Part shown: positions 50,501 to 57,338 of the stretch, piece after piece | Numbering within the stretch: position 1 is the first letter of the stretch | How the letters are laid out: every line of letters starts with the position of its first letter | Assembly (NCBI GenBank): GCA_018336195.1 | Contig: JAGXQV010000211.1 | Coordinates: 62,001-126,000, forward strand | Length of the DNA stretch: 64,000 bases | From: Sulfuricella sp. | GTDB lineage: Bacteria > Pseudomonadota > Gammaproteobacteria > Burkholderiales > Sulfuricellaceae | Direction: 5' to 3' | The notes under the pieces: model-generated | Databases searched by the model: none | What the model was told of the DNA's origin: nothing | What the model saw: the letters and a program-made list of their open reading frames with translations, nothing else | Program-made: the position numbers and the translations under genes

Positions 50501-52800
50501 TCCACGGCGATGTCGCTGGACAGGATGATATCGGATACCTCGGCCAGCGCGTGATCGGCCCGGCCATTCCAGAACATCTGGTGTTCCAGGGCATTCTGAA
50601 GGATTTTCCGCGCGAAATTGTCCAGCGAAAAGGAAATGTCGGTGGCCATTTCCATGAGCAGATCGATCATGCCTTGATCGAAGTAATTTTTTTCGGCGGC
50701 ATAAAGCGTCAACGCGCCTACCGTTTGGCCTTCCTCCCGCAACGGGAAGGCCGCCACCGCCTGAATCCCGCGTTGCGCCAGCGCTTCCTGCCACGGCGCG
50801 GGATTGGGGGCTGCGGCGTAATCGTTGACCACATAACTGCGGTCTTCGCGGATCGCCCTGCCGGTCGGCCCGCGTCCTTGCGGCAAGGCGGGGTCGAGGG
50901 AGACGTCGAGGCTGTCCACGTCCCCCCGATCGTCGCCATGCTTCGCCACCACGCGCACTTTGCCGTTGGGGTCCGGCTCGCCGATCCAGGCGATCTTGAA
51001 GCCGCCGTATTCCACCGCCACCCGGCAGATTTCCTGGAACAAAAGCCCGCGCTCGCCGATCCTTACGATGGCTTGGTTGGTTTGACTCAGCGCCGCGTAG
51101 AGATTGGTCAGGCGGGCGACTTTTTGCTCGGCCCGCTTGCGTTCGGTTACGTTGTCGAAAATTACGGCAAAGCGGCCTTTTTCCGGGCTGAATGCCAACA
51201 CCGCGAAATAAATGCCGAGTTCGGCGACATAGTCCTCGAAGCGCGCCTCTTCCCCGCTCAAGGCGACGCGCCCGTAAGTTTCGATCCAGCGCGGCTCGAT
51301 GCCCGGGATGACCTCGCTGACCCGGTGGCCGACCACTGCGTCCCGTTTGAGTCCGGTCAGCCGCTCGAATGCCGGATTGATGTCCAGATAGCGGAAGTCG
51401 CAGGGAATCCCTTGCTCGTCCACAATGATTTCGCACATGGCGAAGCCGTTGAGCATGCTGTCGAACAGCAGGCGGTAATCGGTCTCGCTTTTTTTGCGGG
51501 CGAGTTCGAGTTGGTAGTGCTGCGCGGCAAAAGCGGCACGCTGCTGGCGCCACCACAGCGCCACTGCCAGCCCCGCCAGCGTGACGAACAGCAGGGTCGC
51601 CACAATGGCGAATTTCGCCACCCGGCGGACCGGCGCATTGATCTCCGCGACGTCCATCTTGACCACCAGACCCCATGGGGTGCCGGTGATCGGGTGTACC
51701 GAAGCCAATACCCGCACCCCGCGATAATCGAGGCCTTCCACCAGCCCTTGTTCACCACGCACCGCCATGGCAGCGGGCAGATCCCCGTCGTTCAGCGGCA
51801 GACGCAGGTGGTACGCCGTATTGGGCCGATGACGCAGGTCGTTGAGGTATACCACCTGGTCTCCCTCACCGCGTACCAGCAGGCTTTCCGCGGTTTCGCT
51901 GGGGATCGGCATGGACTTGATGAGGGGATACAGTTGCTGGTGCGGATCGATTCGGAAATACAGCACCCCGGCTACGAGTTTTCCATCGGGAAGCACTAGG
52001 GGAACCATCATGTCGAGTTCGATTTTTCCCCCTTCTTCGGGGGCGCCGAGATGGAAATCGGAAAATAGAATTTCCCGGCTTTCCGCTACTTGGCGGGCGA
52101 GTATTCGTTCATGTTCCCCGACCTTCCCGATATGTTCGCCAGTAAATAATTTGGGATTGCCGGCGATGTCGAAAAGGACCAGCTTGGTAAAACGGTAAGC
52201 ATTCATTTCGGCGCTCATGCGCGCGACCAGCCTGTCACGCGCTTCGCCCGGCGGTTCGCCGTGCTTCAGCCAGCGCGCGAACTCCCCGGCAAAGAAGGAA
52301 GTGTTTTTCATCACTTCAAGGTGGCTGCGCCGCTCCGCCAGCCAACCACCGATCTGGCGTATCTTGAGATCGGCAATGGCTGCCAGTGCCTGCTGGCGTT
52401 CCCTTTCTATCTCCTTGCGGTAATGATCGAAGGTGTAATACCCCGTGGCGCCGATCGCCAGCGCCAGCAACACGAAGGCCAGGACCGGGAACCAGTTGTG
52501 CAGGCTGCCGGGCCGGGATGCGGGAAAGTCGGCCGGGAGAATATCGGCGGGCTGCGCGACGAGCGGAAAGAAATGGGAGAAAAGATTGCGGATCAGGATG
52601 TACAGCAACAGCGCGGTAACCGCGACAAACACGCCGCCCTTGTAGGTCTGCGCAGTCTGCAAAGACGCCGCCTCGGAGAAAAACAGGCTGAGCACGCTGT
52701 CGGAAACCGCAATCCATAGCCCCGCCGCCACGCAATAGGCAAGCGCGGCATGCAAGGCTATGCGCCTAGCGAGATTCGATTCCGTGTGGGTATCGCGCAT
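47584..52800 (-). CDS. Giant membrane multisensor protein: periplasmic sensor-PAS-GAF-GAF-PAS-PAS-GGDEF(degenerate)-EAL-REC
   Basis: A 1738-residue protein, the largest in the window. Two N-terminal membrane segments (about 10-75), a third near 105-125, a Cache-like periplasmic domain about 130-380, a fourth membrane segment (FAIVATLLFVTLAGLAVALW), then PAS, GAF (IGERGLLFQEICRVAVEYGG), GAF (HRE..LSNAAAADPRSAGVPP), PAS, PAS, GGDEF-like, EAL and a C-terminal REC. The cyclase motif is GADNF near residue 1250, so cyclase activity is very unlikely. The EAL domain has EALLRW, ELTESM, DDFGTGYSS and EGVET and looks active. The REC has VDDEA, SDQRMPSMTG and TKPW. Start at 52800 follows AGGGA; the longer reading from 52923 lacks support. 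Its promoter would lie in the divergent gap upstream. Confidence 0.9.
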   Translation of the reverse strand: MRDTHTESNLARRIALHAALAYCVAAGLWIAVSDSVLSLFFSEAASLQTAQTYKGGVFVAVTALLLYILIRNLFSHFFPLVAQPADILPADFPASRPGSLHNWFPVLAFVLLALAIGATGYYTFDHYRKEIERERQQALAAIADLKIRQIGGWLAERRSHLEVMKNTSFFAGEFARWLKHGEPPGEARDRLVARMSAEMNAYRFTKLVLFDIAGNPKLFTGEHIGKVGEHERILARQVAESREILFSDFHLGAPEEGGKIELDMMVPLVLPDGKLVAGVLYFRIDPHQQLYPLIKSMPIPSETAESLLVRGEGDQVVYLNDLRHRPNTAYHLRLPLNDGDLPAAMAVRGEQGLVEGLDYRGVRVLASVHPITGTPWGLVVKMDVAEINAPVRRVAKFAIVATLLFVTLAGLAVALWWRQQRAAFAAQHYQLELARKKSETDYRLLFDSMLNGFAMCEIIVDEQGIPCDFRYLDINPAFERLTGLKRDAVVGHRVSEVIPGIEPRWIETYGRVALSGEEARFEDYVAELGIYFAVLAFSPEKGRFAVIFDNVTERKRAEQKVARLTNLYAALSQTNQAIVRIGERGLLFQEICRVAVEYGGFKIAWIGEPDPNGKVRVVAKHGDDRGDVDSLDVSLDPALPQGRGPTGRAIREDRSYVVNDYAAAPNPAPWQEALAQRGIQAVAAFPLREEGQTVGALTLYAAEKNYFDQGMIDLLMEMATDISFSLDNFARKILQNALEHQMFWNGRADHALAEVSDIILSSDIAVDSVAEIILTWTQALTESVSGFVGYIEPKTGHLIVPTLTGEVWDNSQVADQRYEFEHWGGLFGWVIDHREALLSNAAAADPRSAGVPPGHLPIRRFLGVPALVEGELVGIIGLANANRDYTTRDLHMTERFAAFFAVAVNRMRNEEARARSEEELRQSEARFRTIFDSVNDAIFVHDAETGAIVDVNQRMSEMFGYSRDEALTLDMATISSGEPPYTQEQALQRIAKAAQGEPQTFEWHAKARNGRLFWVEVIMRRAAIGGYDRLLVSVRDIGERKEAEEKLHLDALVFESSSEGMLITDADNHIIRVNRAFTAITGYSPEEVQGKNPRMLQSGRQDADFYRNMWDAIQKTGHWQGELWNRRKNGEVYPEWLNVTVVRDAGGKITHHIGTTTDISSRKLAEDEIYHLTRYDVLTGLPNKFLLEYRLTQAIGRADEARHPIGVVMVNLDNFHAINDSAGYMVGDQVLVKVAQRLSAAVYEEDTVAHLGADNFVVVEPYQGNVDEFIGKMEKLLVAVAQPIEIEGREIQLTASIGGSLYPGDGCTAMDLIQKAGIAMRHAKSGGGNNYRFFAEDMNARALAEMALSSDLRHALQHGELVLHYQPQVDTFSGAILGMEALLRWQHPELGLLMPGKFIGLAEDNGLIVPIGDWVLREACRQMKTWHDAGHAQLFVSVNVSALQFKQGDLAQTVIKAVRDSGLESRFVDLELTESMIMSHFEQTQATLKELKAFGMHFSIDDFGTGYSSLNYLKHFPIDKLKIDISFITDIVTESDNAAIVKAMIAMGHSLELKVIAEGVETEAQAGYLRTIHCDEMQGYYFSRPLPAPEITALLASHQPLRAGGNDERVLLLVDDEANVISALKRVLRRDGYHILTAGSGEEGLELLAKHSVGVIVSDQRMPSMTGIEFLSKVKVMYPDIVRMVLSGYTEVNTMTEAINRGAIYKFLTKPWEDEPLRATIKEAFLRYETERDEGRGK

Positions 52801-53116
52801 TTTGTCCCTGCAAGCATTATTCCAGATTATTCCCGCCGGAAATCCAGCCAACCCTCGCCAATATTCCAACAGCCGGGTGTGCCGTCTCCCAGGGCGAGAA
52901 AATCCGGGAATCTCGCTCCGCAAGCATTTCTCTTGTTCCCGATTCGGGCATTGCCCACCCCGTTGACAACGTGTGCCAAGGGTCGATTCTAGTGCACCTT
53001 GCTTAATTTTTCAGGTTTTTTCTGTGGCTTGAGGTAAGCTGAGTAACGGCTAGTTTAAGTCTGGACAGGAATACCGTTCATTGCCCACCGCGCTTCGCCC
53101 CCCTTGACCTGAAATC
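52801..53116. other. Divergent intergenic region, probable promoters for both directions
   Basis: The 316 bases between the giant multisensor gene (minus) and the REC-REC-PAS gene (plus). On the plus strand TTGACA (52963-52968) is a perfect -35 box but is followed only by a weak -10 (GATTCT at 52985-52990). AT content rises at 52995-53030. No small gene or structured RNA is recognised. Confidence 0.35.
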
Positions 53117-54328
53117 ATGAAAAAAACCTTGTTGCTGGTGGATGATGAAGAGCACGTCCTGCATTCATTGCAGCGCCTGTTCAGAAACGAGGGATATCGA
53201 CTGCTGACCGCTAGAAGCGGCGCCGCGGCGCTCCGCCTGCTGGCGGAGAACGAAGCGCAGGTGGTGGTTGCCGATCAACGGATGGCGGGTATGAGCGGTG
53301 TCGAATTGCTTGCCCTAATTCACGATATCCATCCCGACTGTATCGGCATCATCGTGAGCGGGTATGCCGATTTGGCTGCCGTCACCGCTGCCGTGAATGT
53401 CGGTCATGTGGATAAATTCCTCTTCAAGCCGTGGGACGACGAGCTGTTGCTGGCCAGCGTCCGCGAAGCGTTCGAATGTTTCGTCCTGCACCCGGATTGC
53501 AGTTGCTTTCGTAAGGTCTTCCCGTGCCGGGAAGCGGCACGATTGGTCCGGAAACTCCTGATCGTCGATGACGAGGAATTCGTCGTGAGCGCGTTGACCC
53601 GCCTGTTTTGCGACCAGGGGTATTACCTGCTCACCGCGAGAAATGCCGAGGAGGCGTTGCATCAGCTGGAGAATAACAATGTGGGGGTGGTCCTTTGCGA
53701 TCAACGGATGCCCGGCATGAGCGGAACCGAGTTGATGCACCGGATCAAGGAACGCTACCCCTCCGTCGTGCGCATGCTGATGAGCGGCTATGCCGACGTC
53801 CAGGCCGTAACCGAGGCCATCAACGAGGGGCATGTCTACAAGTTTCTGTTCAAACCGTGGGACAACCGGCAACTCCTGGCGAACGTCAGAGAGGCTTTCG
53901 AGCATCTCGGCCAAGCCGAGAAGGGCGCCCAGTTTTACCGGATTTACGAGAATGCGCCGGAGGGAATCTTCATCACAGACAGAGACCATCTTATCCAGGC
54001 GGTCAATCCGGCCTTCAGTGCGATCACCGGTTATGCCGCCGAGGAAGCCATCGACAACCCCCTGGCTCTTCTGGTCTCGGAAGGTCGGGATATCGCCTGT
54101 TTTCAGGCGATGTGGTCGAGGCTGCGGCACAACGGGAAATGGGTCGGGGAAATTTCCTGCCGGCGGAAAAACGGCGAGGTTTATCCCGCCTGGTTCAACA
54201 TGACCGCCATATTCGATGCGCAAAAGCAGGCATCCCACCATATCGTCCTATTCAGCGACATCACCGAACATAAGCGCAACGCAGAGCGCCAGCCGACCGA
54301 AGAGGATTTTGTCGATCCGTTTTTTTGA
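53117..54328 (+). CDS. REC-REC-PAS response regulator
   Basis: A 403-residue protein and the only plus-strand member of the signalling island. REC1 1-125 (LVDDEE, Asp53 in ADQRMAGMSG, FKPW), a linker with several cysteines (CFVLHPDCSCFRKVFPC), REC2 147-265 (IVDDEE, Asp195 in CDQRMPGMSG, FKPW) and PAS about 275-385 (NAPEGIFITDRDHLIQAVNP). REC2-PAS is closely related to the REC-PAS proteins at 39141 and 11893, and REC1 looks like a tandem duplication of REC2. No output domain. The ribosome site is weak (no clear GGAG). It ends in a hairpin shared with the convergent pilin operon. Confidence 0.88.
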   Translation: MKKTLLLVDDEEHVLHSLQRLFRNEGYRLLTARSGAAALRLLAENEAQVVVADQRMAGMSGVELLALIHDIHPDCIGIIVSGYADLAAVTAAVNVGHVDKFLFKPWDDELLLASVREAFECFVLHPDCSCFRKVFPCREAARLVRKLLIVDDEEFVVSALTRLFCDQGYYLLTARNAEEALHQLENNNVGVVLCDQRMPGMSGTELMHRIKERYPSVVRMLMSGYADVQAVTEAINEGHVYKFLFKPWDNRQLLANVREAFEHLGQAEKGAQFYRIYENAPEGIFITDRDHLIQAVNPAFSAITGYAAEEAIDNPLALLVSEGRDIACFQAMWSRLRHNGKWVGEISCRRKNGEVYPAWFNMTAIFDAQKQASHHIVLFSDITEHKRNAERQPTEEDFVDPFF

Positions 54329-54334
54329 GCGGTT

Positions 54335-54360
54335 ATTTCGGCGTGAGCGCCGAAATGTTT
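54335..54360. terminator. Hairpin terminator between convergent genes
   Basis: Nine-base stem ATTTCGGCG (54335-54343) and CGCCGAAAT (54348-54356) with a four-base loop, followed by GTTTT. It lies seven bases after the REC-REC-PAS stop and just past the end of the minus-strand pilin operon; it may serve both. Confidence 0.65.
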
Positions 54361-54373
54361 TGGAGCCGACCGT

Positions 54374-55078
54374 TTATTGGTAGGTGAAGGCGTTGGGGAA
54401 GGTGATGGTGCCTCCGGGCGTGGTGATGGTGACGTTCACCCGCTGTGGCACCGTGCCGACAAAGGCTGGCGTGGTGACCGTAATCGAGGTGTCGCTGGTA
54501 GGGGTGAAGGCGGTACCCGCGTTTCCCCCGAAAGTGGCTGCCGTGGCGCCGGTGAAGCCAATGCCAGTGATGGTGACGACTGTGCCGCCCGCCGCTGCTC
54601 CGAATGCCGGAGCAAAAAGGTAGGGCACGTTGGTCCACGAGCCGGGGTCGACCTGATAGGAGTTTGCCAGCACGTTGGTTACTCTGACCTTTTGCGATAG
54701 CCAGCGGATGGTTTGCTGAGGCGTCCCCCCATAACAAACAGCCAAGCTTGAAACGGTAAAATCCGTTCCAGCGGAAGTGCCGGGGACGGAACGATAGGTG
54801 ACTGTGCAAGGCGTCGCCGTAATCCCGGCGGAGAGCGCGGCAGTGCCGCCGTCAACTGCGGTGCCGGGTGAAGCGGCGTTCTGCCGTTGGTAGATGCCAT
54901 ATTCCAATCCGCTTTGGGCTGCTGCATTCGCGACGTTTTCAGCGTGAGCGATGCTGATTTCAGAACTGGAAACAGACGAAAGATTGCTCATCGAAATCAG
55001 GAACAGGCTGCCGATAATCATCAGAAATATGACTGCGACCAGGAGAAATGCGCCGGATTGTTTTCGAGGAGTGGTCAT
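54374..55078 (-). CDS. MshP-like minor pilin component with C-terminal IPT/TIG domain
   Basis: A 234-residue protein. MTTPRKQSGAFLLVAVIFLM begins with a short basic leader and one hydrophobic helix without the usual G-F-x4-E prepilin site, as in MshP and PilX-type proteins. A pseudopilin-like ectodomain follows (HAENVANAAAQSGLEYGIYQ is typical), then an IPT/TIG domain about 148-234 (APAFGAAAGGTVVTITGIGF, FGGNAGTAFTPTSDTSITV). The IPT is very similar to those in the neighbouring MshO-like protein. The start overlaps or abuts the upstream gene, and no ribosome site is obvious; the ATG at 55102 is an alternative. Last gene of the four-gene pilin operon. Confidence 0.75.
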   Translation of the reverse strand: MTTPRKQSGAFLLVAVIFLMIIGSLFLISMSNLSSVSSSEISIAHAENVANAAAQSGLEYGIYQRQNAASPGTAVDGGTAALSAGITATPCTVTYRSVPGTSAGTDFTVSSLAVCYGGTPQQTIRWLSQKVRVTNVLANSYQVDPGSWTNVPYLFAPAFGAAAGGTVVTITGIGFTGATAATFGGNAGTAFTPTSDTSITVTTPAFVGTVPQRVNVTITTPGGTITFPNAFTYQ

Positions 55079-55082
55079 TTGG

Positions 55083-56066
55083 TTAGTTGTAGGTGAAAGC
55101 ATTCGTCAGGCTGCATGGCGAGGTTCCCTGAATGGCAACGGTGACAGCTCCAACTACGCCGATTGGGGTCGTGACAGTGATGGAGGTATCCGTAACCGCG
55201 CCCAGGGTGCCGGCTGACCCACCAAACGTGACGCCGGTGGTGCCGGTAAATCGTCCACCGGTAATAGTGATGCTGTCGCCTCCGGCCGCCAGACCGCTAT
55301 TTGGTGTCAAACGGATGTAGCGGAATACTTGGCGTAAGGTCGATATTCCTTCCGGGGTCATGACTTGTACATCGACCAATCCTGGTGCGCCAACGGCAGG
55401 TTCGGTGGCGCTGATCGAGGTGTCGTTAGTTAAGGTAAATGCCGTCGATGCGGCCCCTCCGAACAGGACATTGTTCATTCCTGCCGCCCCAGTGAAACTG
55501 GAACCCGTCAGTGTCGTTGCTATGCCACCTGCCTCCAGGGCGCAATCCGGGGCAATCGAAACTACGTCGGGGGCAGAAACAAAGCTATACAACGAAACCT
55601 TGACTGGTAGGTTTATTGTGTCGCTTCCGATAGCAGCGTAGGAAAATCCCACGTCGAGACGACTGGACGAAGTGCTGTCGCCAAGCTTGAATTTATAAGG
55701 GCAAACTTCCGGGGTGGTTGGGGTGACATTGTTGAGCAACAAAGCAGCATTACGGAAAATTTGTTTGCCTGAAAATGTGTAGGTGATGTCTCCAGCGGAC
55801 GTATGAATAAGCTGAGTACAACTGGCATCGTAAGGCGGTGCAGTGGTTGTATTCACCAGCATTTTTCCGAAGTCCTGGCGTATTTGCCACACTGCCGCCT
55901 GCGGGGTGGCACTGGCCTTGGCAGCTTCGGCGCTAATTTCATAGCTGGGTGCGAGTTTGGAGATCAACAGGCCGCCCATTCCGGCAATGGTGCCCATGAT
56001 TACGATGGCCGCAATGACTTCAATCAGCGAAAAGCCTGCCTGAAGGCGACGGCTACCAGATTGCAT
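55083..56066 (-). CDS. MshO-like prepilin with two IPT/TIG domains
   Basis: A 327-residue protein. Leader MQSGSRRLQAG followed by the type IV prepilin cleavage site FSLIEV (Glu at +5) and a hydrophobic helix, an ectodomain to about 165, then two IPT/TIG domains (about 166-247 and 248-327), each with the signature GG..TI/L TG..FTG....FGG. MshO is normally a minor pilin of the mannose-sensitive haemagglutinin pilus and has no IPT domain; the additions nearly double its length and should protrude from the pilus as adhesive or spacer modules (inference). GGAGAC precedes the start. It overlaps the MshD-like gene by 14 bases. Confidence 0.82.
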   Translation of the reverse strand: MQSGSRRLQAGFSLIEVIAAIVIMGTIAGMGGLLISKLAPSYEISAEAAKASATPQAAVWQIRQDFGKMLVNTTTAPPYDASCTQLIHTSAGDITYTFSGKQIFRNAALLLNNVTPTTPEVCPYKFKLGDSTSSSRLDVGFSYAAIGSDTINLPVKVSLYSFVSAPDVVSIAPDCALEAGGIATTLTGSSFTGAAGMNNVLFGGAASTAFTLTNDTSISATEPAVGAPGLVDVQVMTPEGISTLRQVFRYIRLTPNSGLAAGGDSITITGGRFTGTTGVTFGGSAGTLGAVTDTSITVTTPIGVVGAVTVAIQGTSPCSLTNAFTYN

Positions 56067-56439
56067 GAATGTCTCCGGTCAGAGAAGTGTTGCTCGTGCA
56101 GCCATTACAGGTAACTGTTGCCGCAATATTTGCCGAAACCGGGGCGGCAGAATTGGGAAATACGCTGCTGGTAAATGTGATCGTATAGTCCGTGCCTTCC
56201 ACAGTGACCGTCGAGACTGGTGCGGTTGCGATGGCCGACTGTACCGGTAGCCTCATTACGCTGTCCAGGCGGGCAGCGGCTATTTGCTCCATAAGGATCA
56301 GTTGAAGGGGAGAAGGGCTGCTTTTCAGTACCGAAGAAAATGCCGACAAGAAAGCCGTGGTGAGCATCGTCAGCGCGACAATGGCAACCACCACTTCGAT
56401 TAGTGAAAATCCGTATTGATTTTTTCGGTCAGCTACCAA
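56053..56439 (-). CDS. MshD-like prepilin
   Basis: A type IV pilin-like protein of about 128 aa with cleavage site G-FSLIEVVVAIVALTML and a short ectodomain (EQIAAARLDSVMRLPVQSAI). The start is uncertain: a TTG at 56439 gives a normal 10-residue leader (MVADRKNQYG) and overlaps the MshC-like stop by 11 bases. An ATG at 56490 gives a longer leader but has its AAGGAG only one base away. The first is preferred. Position second in the C-D-O-P order supports MshD. Confidence 0.75.
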   Translation of the reverse strand: MVADRKNQYGFSLIEVVVAIVALTMLTTAFLSAFSSVLKSSPSPLQLILMEQIAAARLDSVMRLPVQSAIATAPVSTVTVEGTDYTITFTSSVFPNSAAPVSANIAATVTCNGCTSNTSLTGDIHAIW

Positions 56440-56890
56440 AATGAGTGAATCCCGTGGCTTCAACAACGATGGTAAAACGGGTGGTTCCATTCTCCTTGAT
56501 GCTGTAAGTGCCAGTTCCTGCGGTAGGAATGCCGTTGGTGCCAAAAATAACCGTTGCGCTTGGCGTGACACTGACATCGGGATGCAAATCTATCTTGTAT
56601 AACCCGTTGTAGCTTTCATTTTGCAGGTTCACCGCCAGATTATTCTGCAATACCGCGATGTTTGGCGTGGTGGCAGCAATCGCCACGCTGGTCGCCACCC
56701 CCTGCCGCTGCGCCAGCGTCTGGGCGTATTGTAGCGCCGCGAGCAAACGGTCGGCATTGGTGCGTGCGGCGAACCCGCCAGACCCCATCATGTGGGGAAC
56801 AGCGTAAGCCGCCAGAATCGTGACGGTCACCATGACCGCTACAATTTCCACCAGGGTAAACCCGCGTTGATTTTTTTTGTCCACGTTCAT
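56429..56890 (-). CDS. MshC-like prepilin
   Basis: A 153-residue pseudopilin: leader MNVDKKNQRG, cleavage site FTLVEIVAVMVTVTILAAYA with Glu at +5, then a GspH/FimT-like ectodomain (NADRLLAALQYAQTLAQRQG, TVIFGTNGIPTAGTGTYSI). First gene of the four-gene operon; the major pilin (MshA), assembly ATPase and secretin genes are not in the window. GGCGGA precedes the start. It diverges from the sqr operon across 224 bases. Confidence 0.82.
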   Translation of the reverse strand: MNVDKKNQRGFTLVEIVAVMVTVTILAAYAVPHMMGSGGFAARTNADRLLAALQYAQTLAQRQGVATSVAIAATTPNIAVLQNNLAVNLQNESYNGLYKIDLHPDVSVTPSATVIFGTNGIPTAGTGTYSIKENGTTRFTIVVEATGFTHFGS

Positions 56891-56944
56891 TCCGCCATTG
56901 GCTATCCAGCATCCTGCAATAGTTTACGGCATTGCCAGCCTCAT

Positions 56945-57053
56945 GTTGAACCGGGGAATGCCGGTTTAACTTGGAAAGACGTCTGAAAGAAACTGACGGA
57001 ACTCAATGCTGACGCCCATTCTATGGCGTTCCCGGGACATGGCATGTTATATT
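56945..57053 (+). promoter_or_regulatory. Upstream region of the sqr operon: hairpin and candidate extended -10
   Basis: An inverted repeat with stem GTTGAACCGG (56945-56954) and CCGGTTTAAC (56961-56970) is a possible operator or hairpin. Further on TGTTATATT (57045-57053) is a candidate extended -10 element about 60 bases upstream of the first small gene. No convincing -35 box. The rest of the 224-base gap shows nothing else. Confidence 0.35.
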
Positions 57054-57114
57054 CAATCCGGGGAGAACAACAATAATCTAATTCATCGTCATAAAATCAC
57101 GGAGACATATCAAG

Positions 57115-57324
57115 ATGAACAAAGCCGAAAAGAAAAACTGGACGCTGCACGAAGGTGTCCAGATGGATGCCGCCACTGCTGCCGAAGTCGCCAAAATCGC
57201 CTGTGCCCTGCAATCGCTTTCCGTGTACGCCACCCTGGCCTACGAAAACGAAGATGCGCCCGCCGACCTTCAACCCCTGGTCAACGAGGGGTTGGAAGCC
57301 ATGCATAAAATTTTCGTCTGGTAA
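57115..57324 (+). CDS. Small protein encoded upstream of sqr
   Basis: A 69-residue protein, MNKAEKKNWTLHEGVQMDAA, predicted all-helical, no cysteine, no membrane segment. GGAG lies upstream of the ATG, and it ends 14 bases before sqr, so the two are surely co-transcribed. The family is not recognised. The co-location suggests a regulatory or accessory role in sulfide oxidation (inference). Confidence 0.75.
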   Translation: MNKAEKKNWTLHEGVQMDAATAAEVAKIACALQSLSVYATLAYENEDAPADLQPLVNEGLEAMHKIFVW

Positions 57325-57338
57325 GGGAGGAGAGATAC

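Noticed and set aside
49510-51999. 829-codon plus-strand frame
   Set aside because: Antisense shadow of the giant multisensor gene; no recognisable domain.
56900-56935. Possible sigma-54 promoter (TGGCA ... TTGCA) upstream of the mshC-like gene
   Set aside because: The spacing between the GG and GC elements is too long for a sigma-54 site.
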